Part shown: in pieces, positions 6,697 through 12,520 of the stretch | Layout: each line of letters begins with the position of its first letter | How positions within the stretch are numbered: position 1 is the first letter of the stretch | Assembly (NCBI GenBank): GCA_001282665.1 | Contig: LN874947.1 | Span: forward strand, 220,703-243,949 | Length of the DNA stretch: 23,247 bases | Source of the DNA: Clostridiales bacterium mt11 | Lineage (GTDB): Bacteria > Bacillota > Clostridia > Tissierellales > Tepidimicrobiaceae | Direction: 5' to 3' | Position numbers and translations under genes: made by a program | The notes under the pieces: generated by a model | The model's input: the letters and a program-made list of their open reading frames with translations, nothing else | Told to the model about the DNA's origin: nothing | Databases searched by the model: none

Positions 6697-7365
6697 CTAC
6701 CTATGTCGCGAAAACCTACATTCATTTAATGTCATCGAAATCACTTCTATTGTATTTTCAATAAATCTATCCATTTCTTCTTCAGTTAAATAAATAAAGT
6801 TTTCTTTTGTCTGATTGTTCTTACCCAAGTAAAACTCAGTTATATACTTTACCTGTCTTTCAAATGCTCCTTTAGGAAAATAGTCCAGATAATCTGGAAC
6901 AGTCTTTATTTTTTTAAATAAAGTATGAAAAACACAGTCCTCGTGCTTGTCCAAATATAAATAGTCAAGACCATACCAGTCTTTTTTTATAGTCCATATA
7001 AAATTAGGATCTTTAGACAAGCCATCTCTATATAGTGATTCTTCCTTTTTTCGTCTGAAGCTTTTTTGCCATTCAATATCAGTCAACAAATGAACATAAT
7101 ATCCCATGAGAAAAGAGTATCTATCCACATCTTCCCTTACTTTTTCATTATTCAAATATTTATTATAAAAGCCTATAGCATCTATGTTTTTTTCACCATC
7201 CATCCAATGTGTAATACTCTTTGGCGGATTGAAATTACTCCAATCTTCATTGGGAACTCCTGAATCAGGTCCAATATTCCCTACAATGAAGGGAATAGGT
7301 TGAAAATCATGTCCCTTATTTAATATGTTTTCCGCTACCCTAAGGTGAGCAATCCAAGTTGCCAT
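6697..7365 (-). CDS. zinc-dependent phospholipase C-like protein
   Basis: 222 residues matching the Zn_dep_PLPC family: N-terminal MATWIAHLRVAENIL, IVGNIGPDSGVPNEDW with a metal-binding Asp, THWMDGEKN, and the helix FLMGYYVHLLTDIEW with the His-x3-Asp ligand pair. Members bind zinc through His and Asp, and several are only distantly related to true phospholipase C; the substrate is unknown. No signal peptide is visible, so it is probably cytoplasmic, unlike secreted clostridial PLCs. AGGAGGGG before the ATG fixes the start. It sits second in the cassette, 38 bp after the tandem GNAT gene. Confidence 0.85.
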   Translation of the reverse strand: MATWIAHLRVAENILNKGHDFQPIPFIVGNIGPDSGVPNEDWSNFNPPKSITHWMDGEKNIDAIGFYNKYLNNEKVREDVDRYSFLMGYYVHLLTDIEWQKSFRRKKEESLYRDGLSKDPNFIWTIKKDWYGLDYLYLDKHEDCVFHTLFKKIKTVPDYLDYFPKGAFERQVKYITEFYLGKNNQTKENFIYLTEEEMDRFIENTIEVISMTLNECRFSRHR

Positions 7366-7403
7366 ATTACCCCTCCTTGATAAATAAAATTTCGAATATT
7401 CGA

Positions 7404-8438
7404 TTAATACTTTTTGAAATTAAAACCTAGTATTTCAACATCATCATCTTTATTTAATTTCACATCATAATTCTTTCTCAACTGTATTAAATTTAGATGA
7501 TCAAATCCACATTCCCTATAAAATTTAAAAGCACTCGTATTTCTTGGGATAATATCTACAAACATTGCTGCTACACCTTTTTCTATCATTAGTTCGTCCA
7601 ATTTAGACATGGCTATCTTTCCTATTCCCTTTCTTCTACAATCTTCAATTATATATAAGTCTTCTAACCATGCTACATTTTGACCTCCAAACTTCATATA
7701 GAAAAATCCAACCACCTCATCACAATTAAATATATTATAAATTTTGCCTTTTTCGCACCATTCCTTTAAAGTTTCAACTGATTCCTCATCGGTTTGCCAA
7801 TATTCTTTTGGTGCATCGTTAAGTCTTCTATGATAATTCATTAAATCTGTTATCATTTTAGCAGTATCTAAAAATAATTCTTCATTCATTTCTTTAATAA
7901 TGATATCCATTTCTTCTAGCATACCATAATAGACTAAGTCTTCATATTTGCCCCACTTCTTTACATGTTCTTTAAGAATTCCTTCTTGTTTCATTCCTAT
8001 TTTTTGCATAACCTTTCCAGAAGCTGGATTGATTTTTAAATGAGTAGCATATATTTTATGTAGACCAATGTTTTGAAAACCATATTCGCATATAGCTTTA
8101 GCTGCTTCTGTACAATACCCTTTATTCCAATAGGTTTTACCTATCCAGTATCCTAAGCTCCCAATATCATAATCTTTATTTATAATCAATCCAATAGCTC
8201 CAATCAAACACTTTTCTTCTCTATGAGTTATTGCTAATGCTAATCCATTTCCCTTTTCATATTCTTCAACATGTCTACCAATCCATTCTTCTGCCATTCG
8301 ATCCTCATAAGGATGTGGTATATTTAAAGTTGTCTTTGCAATTTCCACATCTCCAGCCAATCTTTGAACTTCCTCTGCATCCTCAAGATTAAATGGTCTA
8401 AGTATCAATCTTTTTGTTTCAATATTAGGCAAGTGCAT
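7404..8438 (-). CDS. tandem GNAT protein (two acetyltransferase domains)
   Basis: 344 residues made of two GNAT units. Residues ~1-172 resemble RimJ/RimL-type enzymes (TKRLILRPFNLEDAEEVQRL, GYWIGKTYWNKGYCTEAAKA, KVMQKIGMKQEGILKEHVKKWGKYEDLVYY). Residues ~178-335 form a second, different GNAT (LEDLYIIEDCRRKGIGKIAM, NTSAFKFYRECGFDHL). A single RimJ-like protein is usually about 180 residues, so this is a fusion. The RRKGIG loop in the second unit and the NKGYCTEA loop in the first are both intact, so both could bind acetyl-CoA; substrates are unknown. AGGAC lies ten bases before the ATG. It is the first gene of the five-gene minus-strand run. Its first 45 codons and ~90 bp upstream are duplicated in copy A. 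Confidence 0.9.
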   Translation of the reverse strand: MHLPNIETKRLILRPFNLEDAEEVQRLAGDVEIAKTTLNIPHPYEDRMAEEWIGRHVEEYEKGNGLALAITHREEKCLIGAIGLIINKDYDIGSLGYWIGKTYWNKGYCTEAAKAICEYGFQNIGLHKIYATHLKINPASGKVMQKIGMKQEGILKEHVKKWGKYEDLVYYGMLEEMDIIIKEMNEELFLDTAKMITDLMNYHRRLNDAPKEYWQTDEESVETLKEWCEKGKIYNIFNCDEVVGFFYMKFGGQNVAWLEDLYIIEDCRRKGIGKIAMSKLDELMIEKGVAAMFVDIIPRNTSAFKFYRECGFDHLNLIQLRKNYDVKLNKDDDVEILGFNFKKY

Positions 8439-8599
8439 CGTATTATCAGTCCTTTCATAATAATTTCAAAATATAGGGTTAAATCCATTATATCAATAAG
8501 AACGTTGTTGTCTATATTTTCACTCTATTTCCTATGATTATTTTATGATAATCTAGATTTCCTCTCCTTAAGTAATTCTATTAATAGATAAAACTTATA

Positions 8600-8714
8600 A
8601 ACCTTTTATATTGTTTTTCATATTATATTATAAGGATAAATTGTCTAATGAAGTGCTATATACTATAACATCTAAAAAATTATCCCAATTGTAAATATGG
8701 AAAGGAGATTTAAA
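8600..8714 (+). repeat. duplicated promoter-leader (partner 9892-10006)
   Basis: The 115 bases before the collagen-like gene are closely similar to the 115 bases before the gene at 10007. They share the sigmaK-like box, a GGATAA...TTATCC pair that can close a stem, an internal TGCTATATA element and the ribosome binding site GAAAGGAGATTT. In the second copy the internal element is a perfect hairpin (TGCTATA-TAT-TATAGCA); the first has one mismatch. Duplication together with the downstream spore-surface genes is likely; an RNA role is untested. Confidence 0.7.
8601..8627 (+). promoter_or_regulatory. sigmaK/sigmaE-like promoter of the collagen-like gene
   Basis: AC at 8601-8602, 16 bases, then CATATTATA at 8619-8627, fitting the mother-cell sigmaK pattern AC-N16/17-CATANNNTA. 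The same arrangement recurs at 9893-9919. Predicted transcript start is roughly eight bases downstream, leaving a leader of about 80 nt. Confidence 0.6.
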
Positions 8715-9785
8715 ATGTCATATTATGATTATAAAGATAAATCAAGATTTTACCCCTATCCCTGCCCTTGCACTAAAGAACATGATTGTGACTGTATGTT
8801 CAAAATAACTATAAAATGTCCCCCAGGTCCCACTGGACCCACAGGTCCTACTGGGCCTACTGGTCCTACTGGACCCACAGGACCTACGGGACCTACACCT
8901 ACAATACCAACTATTTATGTAGCTAATATTGGAGATAATACAGTATCGGTAATAAATGGAGATACTAATTCAGTTATTGCCACTATTCCAGTTGGAAGTA
9001 ATCCAATTCTTATTGGGGTAAATCCGAATACTCGAAGAGTTTATGTCTCTAATGCTAGTGATGCCACAGTGTCCGTAATAGATGCAGATACTAATTCAGT
9101 TATTGCTACTATTCCCGTAGGAAATTATCCTGAAGGTATTGGGGTAAACCCAAATACCAACTTAGCTTATGTTGCTAATACCGATGATGATAATGTATCG
9201 GTAATAGATGGAGCCACTAATTCAGTTATTGCCACTATTCCTGTAGGAGATGGTCCTGTTGGCGTTGCTGTAAACCCAAACACTAACTTGATATACGTTG
9301 GCGATCAACTTAGCAATACCGTGTCAGTAATAAATGGAGCAACCAATTCGGTTGTAGCTACTATTCCTGTAGGTTCTGATCCAAGGATACCAAGCGTAAA
9401 TCCAAATACCAATTTAATATACATTCCTAATACCAGTGATAATACAGTATCTGTAATAGATGGAGCTACTAATACCGTCGTTGCTACTGTTCCTGTAGGT
9501 TCTAGTCCAGAAGCAGTAGTTGTAAATCCAAGTACTAACCTAATTTACGTTCCAAATCCTGGTGATGATACGGTTTCAGTAATAAATGGTGCTACTAATT
9601 CAGTTATCGCTACTATTCCTGTGGGTAACAACCCTGTCATCTCTGATGTAGACCAAAATAAGAATTTAATTTATGTTACTAACGTAGCTGATAATACCGT
9701 ATCTGTAATAGATGGGGCTACTAATACCGTTATAGCTACTATTCCTGTTGGAAGTAGTCCTGTTGGAGTAGGAGTATTAACTTAG
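8715..9785 (+). CDS. collagen-like / seven-blade YVTN beta-propeller surface protein
   Basis: 356 residues from ATG 8715, placed eight bases after AAAGGAGA; the ATG 18 bases upstream lies before the ribosome binding site. Residues 1-37 are Tyr/Pro/Cys-rich (PYPCPCTKEHDCDC). Residues 38-61 are eight uninterrupted Gly-Pro-Thr collagen triplets. From residue ~67 to the end run seven ~42-residue repeats of the form IYVANxxDNTVSVIDGATNSVIATIPVG...VNPNTNL, enough for one closed seven-bladed propeller. There is no classical signal peptide, as in BclA-type exosporium proteins. GPT Thr residues in such proteins are commonly O-glycosylated; here the glycosyltransferase gene lies 630 bp downstream. The sigmaK-like promoter supports a spore coat or exosporium location. 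Partner and ligand unknown. Confidence 0.88.
   Translation: MSYYDYKDKSRFYPYPCPCTKEHDCDCMFKITIKCPPGPTGPTGPTGPTGPTGPTGPTGPTPTIPTIYVANIGDNTVSVINGDTNSVIATIPVGSNPILIGVNPNTRRVYVSNASDATVSVIDADTNSVIATIPVGNYPEGIGVNPNTNLAYVANTDDDNVSVIDGATNSVIATIPVGDGPVGVAVNPNTNLIYVGDQLSNTVSVINGATNSVVATIPVGSDPRIPSVNPNTNLIYIPNTSDNTVSVIDGATNTVVATVPVGSSPEAVVVNPSTNLIYVPNPGDDTVSVINGATNSVIATIPVGNNPVISDVDQNKNLIYVTNVADNTVSVIDGATNTVIATIPVGSSPVGVGVLT
8913..9782 (+). repeat. seven tandem 126-bp beta-propeller repeats
   Basis: The propeller region is built of seven imperfect 126-bp units, each starting with an ATTTATGTA-like block (IYV) and carrying GTATCGGTAATA-like (VSVI) and GCTACTATTCCTGT-like (ATIPV) blocks. Unit-to-unit DNA similarity is high, implying recent internal duplication and potential for copy-number change. 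Confidence 0.85.
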
Positions 9786-9807
9786 TAGTTTACCTAAAAA
9801 TATATTG

Positions 9808-9846
9808 GAAGTTGAGTTCTCTATTAAATAGAACTCAGCTTCTTTT
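9808..9846 (+). terminator. intrinsic terminator of the collagen-like gene
   Basis: A 13-bp stem (arms 9808-9820 GAAGTTGAGTTCT and 9830-9842, one G-U pair) with a nine-base loop, followed by TTTT. The terminator after the next gene uses the same TTGAGTTC/GAACTCAA core, so the unit promoter-gene-terminator was probably duplicated. Confidence 0.85.
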
Positions 9847-9892
9847 GATTTTAAAGTTTCCAATACATTTCCTGATTATATGGAATTTACAA

Positions 9893-9919
9893 ACCTTTTA
9901 TATTATCTTTCATATTATA
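9893..9919 (+). promoter_or_regulatory. sigmaK/sigmaE-like promoter of the small spore-surface gene
   Basis: AC at 9893-9894, 16 bases, CATATTATA at 9911-9919. The layout is identical to the promoter before the collagen-like gene. Confidence 0.6.
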
Positions 9920-10006
9920 TTGTAGGGATAAATCATCTAATGATGTGCTATATATTATAGCATTTAGAAAATTATCCTAATCGTAAATATAGAAAGGAGA
10001 TTTAAT

Positions 10007-10279
10007 ATGTCACATTTTATGCCTAATAATAGAAATGAAGTTAATATCAATAAACCAAAACAGAGTAATTATAGATGTGGATGTGCCAAAAGATATTCCC
10101 TAGCAACAGGAACAGCAACTAAAATGAAAGAACCAGCAAAACCATCACCTCTTCATAGCAATAATATTCCCAGTAATACCTGGTCAACAAATAATACTAC
10201 AAATAATTCGTCTAGTTCGACAAAACGTCCTGCAAGTACTGCGACAGATATCTTTGGTATAAAGCCAAATGCTAAATAA
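10007..10279 (+). CDS. small Ser/Thr/Asn-rich protein, probable spore-surface protein
   Basis: 90 residues, GAAAGGAGA eight bases before the ATG. A short ordered-looking N-terminal part with a Cys pair (NYRCGCAKRYSLATG) leads into a low-complexity Pro/Ser/Thr/Asn tail (SNTWSTNNTTNNSSSSTKRP) and ends IFGIKPNAK. No family is recognised, and no signal peptide or membrane segment is present. The shared promoter, leader and terminator with the collagen-like gene, and its place before a glycosyltransferase gene, suggest a spore-surface protein whose Ser/Thr tail could be glycosylated. That role is inference. Confidence 0.75.
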   Translation: MSHFMPNNRNEVNINKPKQSNYRCGCAKRYSLATGTATKMKEPAKPSPLHSNNIPSNTWSTNNTTNNSSSSTKRPASTATDIFGIKPNAK

Positions 10280-10287
10280 TATATTAA

Positions 10288-10326
10288 AAATTGAGTTCTA
10301 TATTTAATGGAACTCAATTTTTTATT
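10288..10326 (+). terminator. intrinsic terminator
   Basis: Stem arms 10288-10298 (AAATTGAGTTC) and 10310-10320 with an 11-base loop, the right arm running into T6. It ends the small spore-surface gene. Confidence 0.85.
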
Positions 10327-10356
10327 TGCTCTTAATATGTATATCTCATATAAATC

Positions 10357-10384
10357 ACAAAATCAAATTCCCTTTCATAGTATA
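10357..10384 (+). promoter_or_regulatory. sigmaK-like promoter of the glycosyltransferase gene
   Basis: AC at 10357-10358, 17 bases, CATAGTATA at 10376-10384, about 30 bp before the ATG. It matches AC-N16/17-CATANNNTA and is the third such match in a row, although its surrounding sequence is not part of the duplicated leader. Confidence 0.5.
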
Positions 10385-10413
10385 TACTGAAAAACATTTT
10401 TTGAGGTGATTAG

Positions 10414-11487
10414 ATGATAACTATAAGTCTATGCATGATTGTCAAGAATGAAGAAGATGTTATAGCTAGATGTTTAGATTCTGTAAAAGATATTGCTGAT
10501 GAAATAATAATAGTAGATACCGGTTCTAAGGATAATACAAAAGAAATCATCAAAAAATATACCGATAATGTATTTGATTTTGAATGGATTGATGATTTTT
10601 CAGCAGCAAGAAATTATTCTTTTTCTAAAGCTACGAAAGATTTTATTCTCTGGCTAGATGCTGATGATGTTATTCTTGAGGAAGATAGAAAAAAATTCAA
10701 ACAATTAAAACGAGATTTAGACCCTAATGTTGATGTAGTGATGATGAAATATAATGTAGGGTTTGATGAAGATGGTAATGTAACTTTATCATATTTTAGA
10801 GAACGTTTGTTAAAAAGAATAAATAACTATCAATGGATGGAGCCTGTTCATGAATATCTAGAATTAAGAGGAAACATAATAAACTCTGATATTTGCATAA
10901 CTCACAAGAAAGAACGTCCAGCGATTCAAGGTAGAAATCTGGCTATTTATAAAAAGGCTATTATGGAAGGGCGAACCTTAACACCTAGGGGTCTATACTA
11001 TTATGCTAGGGAATTATTCTATAATGAAAAATATGATGATGCAATAGAATATTTTAATAAATTTTTAGATACAAGAAGAGGATGGGTAGAAGACAATATA
11101 GCTGCCTGCTATACTCTTTCAATTTGTTATGAGAATATTAATGATAAAAGAAATATGTTGAAAATTTTACTAAAAAGTTTTGAATACGATATTCCGAGAG
11201 CTGAAACCTGCTGTAGGTTAGGAGATTACCACTTTAGTAATGAAGATTATAGAAAAGCAATATTCTGGTATAAACTAGCTTTAGAACTAGAAGAACCTAT
11301 TAACAGCTGGGGATTTATACAACATGACTATTGGGGATATATTCCATGTATGAAACTATGTCTATGCTACAATATACTCGGAAACATAGAAGAAGCAATA
11401 AAATATAATGATAAAGCTGGAGAATACAAACCTAACGATTCCTCTGTAGCACATAATAAAATTTACTTTAAAAGTATTAGTAAATAA
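10414..11487 (+). CDS. GT2-family glycosyltransferase with C-terminal TPR repeats
   Basis: 357 residues. Residues 1-~190 are a GT-A glycosyltransferase: ISLCMIVKNEEDVIARCLDS, nucleotide-binding IIIVDTGSKDNT, and the metal-binding DAD at residues 82-84 in ILWLDADDVI. The W-EPVHEYLE segment is typical of SunS-like/WcaA-type members that glycosylate proteins. Residues ~200-350 contain TPR-like helices (GLYYYARELFYNEKYDDAIEYF, AETCCRLGDYHFSNEDYRKA, CLCYNILGNIEEAIKYN), probably for acceptor binding. GAGGTGA precedes the ATG. Position behind two probable spore-surface genes and a sigmaK-like promoter suggests that it adds sugar to their Thr/Ser residues in the mother cell. No membrane segment is seen. 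Confidence 0.9.
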   Translation: MITISLCMIVKNEEDVIARCLDSVKDIADEIIIVDTGSKDNTKEIIKKYTDNVFDFEWIDDFSAARNYSFSKATKDFILWLDADDVILEEDRKKFKQLKRDLDPNVDVVMMKYNVGFDEDGNVTLSYFRERLLKRINNYQWMEPVHEYLELRGNIINSDICITHKKERPAIQGRNLAIYKKAIMEGRTLTPRGLYYYARELFYNEKYDDAIEYFNKFLDTRRGWVEDNIAACYTLSICYENINDKRNMLKILLKSFEYDIPRAETCCRLGDYHFSNEDYRKAIFWYKLALELEEPINSWGFIQHDYWGYIPCMKLCLCYNILGNIEEAIKYNDKAGEYKPNDSSVAHNKIYFKSISK

Positions 11488-11525
11488 GAAATTAAATATA
11501 AGTTTATGTAATTGGATATTTAATT

Positions 11526-11630
11526 CCTATGAATCCACTTATAATAATAAGATTGTTTTTAATTTAACTATAGTTAAATTTCCCTACTATATCCCATTGG
11601 CAATCTTTTTAAAGGCTATAAGTTCATAGG
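11526..11630. repeat. nested inverted repeat around a 20-bp palindrome
   Basis: Three outer pairs nest: CCTATGAA 11526-11533 with TTCATAGG 11623-11630, ACTTATA 11537-11543 with TATAAGT 11617-11623, and AAGATTG 11549-11555 with CAATCTT 11601-11607. Inside is a perfect zero-spacer palindrome, 11561-11580 (AATTTAACTATAGTTAAATT). The right end runs into GATTTTTATT. It may terminate the glycosyltransferase transcript, be a MITE-type relic, or encode a structured RNA; I cannot choose. Confidence 0.6.
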
Positions 11631-11700
11631 GATTTTTATTCGTCAAATTTTCTATAGTTCTATTTTTTATTTATCTTTACAAGTGGTTAGATACGTATAA

Positions 11701-11862
11701 ATTTGATTTCTACTGTAGTTCTATTAAAAGTAAAGATTTAACAGAAGGATATGAGGTAAGAGTAGTATTTACATTCTACTGTAGTTCTATTAAAAGAAAC
11801 CTCATACCCCCCTATAAAATAAGGTCAAAGTGATTTACATTCTACTGTAGTTCTATTAAAAG
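11701..11862 (-). CRISPR. three-repeat orphan CRISPR array
   Basis: Repeats of 30 bp at 11701-11730, 11767-11796 and 11833-11862, separated by two unrelated 36-bp spacers (11731-11766 and 11797-11832). Read on the minus strand the repeat starts CTTTTAATAGAACTAC and ends GAATGTAAAT, an end typical of clostridial type I-B arrays. The 11701 repeat differs from the other two at three adjacent positions near that end, as expected of the leader-distal repeat, so the array points leftwards and any leader lies right of 11862. No cas gene is present in the window; Cas proteins would have to act from elsewhere. Confidence 0.88.
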
Positions 11863-12520
11863 ACGTTCCTCTGTGGGTATCTATTTGTATGCTGTTGCTT
11901 ATGGGTTTCTGTCTATTCAATGTTTTTTACCCGTTTTAAATATATTATATCATATATTTTCTGGCATCCTCATATTTAGATATCATAACACTCACAATTG
12001 TCTATCTTCATGGTTTTTTACCTTATTAGAGGTCGACAAACATATAATATTAAAAAGTGGGTTACCAATTATCTATTCACCCTTAATCATTGAATTAGAG
12101 TTTAACCAAGCTCTCCAGAGTAGTTTTGTTCCAATAATACCAAAACCACATTACTAGTTTCATCAGATTTCTAACAATATCTATATAAAAACTTATTCGA
12201 TTTGTTATTTTTTATGTTGTTTAGCAAACTTTAAACTTTTCTCATTTCTACCATTGCTATTTTTAACCATTCATTTAATTTTAAATTTTCCATATTTACT
12301 TATCTCATGTATTTAATGAACCCCAATGTTTAATTTGAATTGTCCTCTTAATATTCCTATATCACTAAAACTATAATTTTCTTATCTTAAATCTTTATAT
12401 TAATATTATATCATGTTGTATCCAATATAATTAAATCATGTGTTTTTAAAGTTTTGCTATGCTATAATTATACTGAACCTTTAATTAAAACTAAAAATAT
12501 ATAAAATGGAGGGGTGTGTG
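11863..12520. other. gene-poor AT-rich stretch (CRISPR leader side)
   Basis: No convincing gene is seen on either strand. On the minus strand, a TATAAT (around 11945) and a TA-rich run lie on the side expected for a CRISPR leader. A possible decayed oxidoreductase tail is listed separately. Just before the beta-lactamase-fold gene, TATAAT at 12463-12468 is a plausible -10 box, with only a weak -35 about 17 bases upstream. Confidence 0.5.
12028..12156 (-). pseudogene. possible decayed C-terminus of a 2-oxoacid:ferredoxin oxidoreductase alpha subunit
   Basis: Translation on the minus strand gives SNVVLVLLEQNYSGEL (from 12156) and, after several frame changes, fragments like LIKGE, IDN and ILYVCRPL. 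This order resembles the C-terminal VVEQNYSGQL...ILKYDGRPF of KorA/VorB-type subunits. The reading is patched over multiple stops and frame shifts, and no upstream part is recognisable. A chance resemblance is quite possible. Confidence 0.2.

Noticed and set aside
11873..12157. Open plus-strand frame of 94 codons after the CRISPR array
   Set aside because: GTG start with no ribosome binding site, hydrophobic low-information composition, overlap with the likely CRISPR leader and no family resemblance.
12463..12468. sigmaA promoter for the beta-lactamase-fold gene
   Set aside because: The TATAAT is good but there is no convincing -35 at 16-18 bases, so it is only mentioned and not listed as a promoter.
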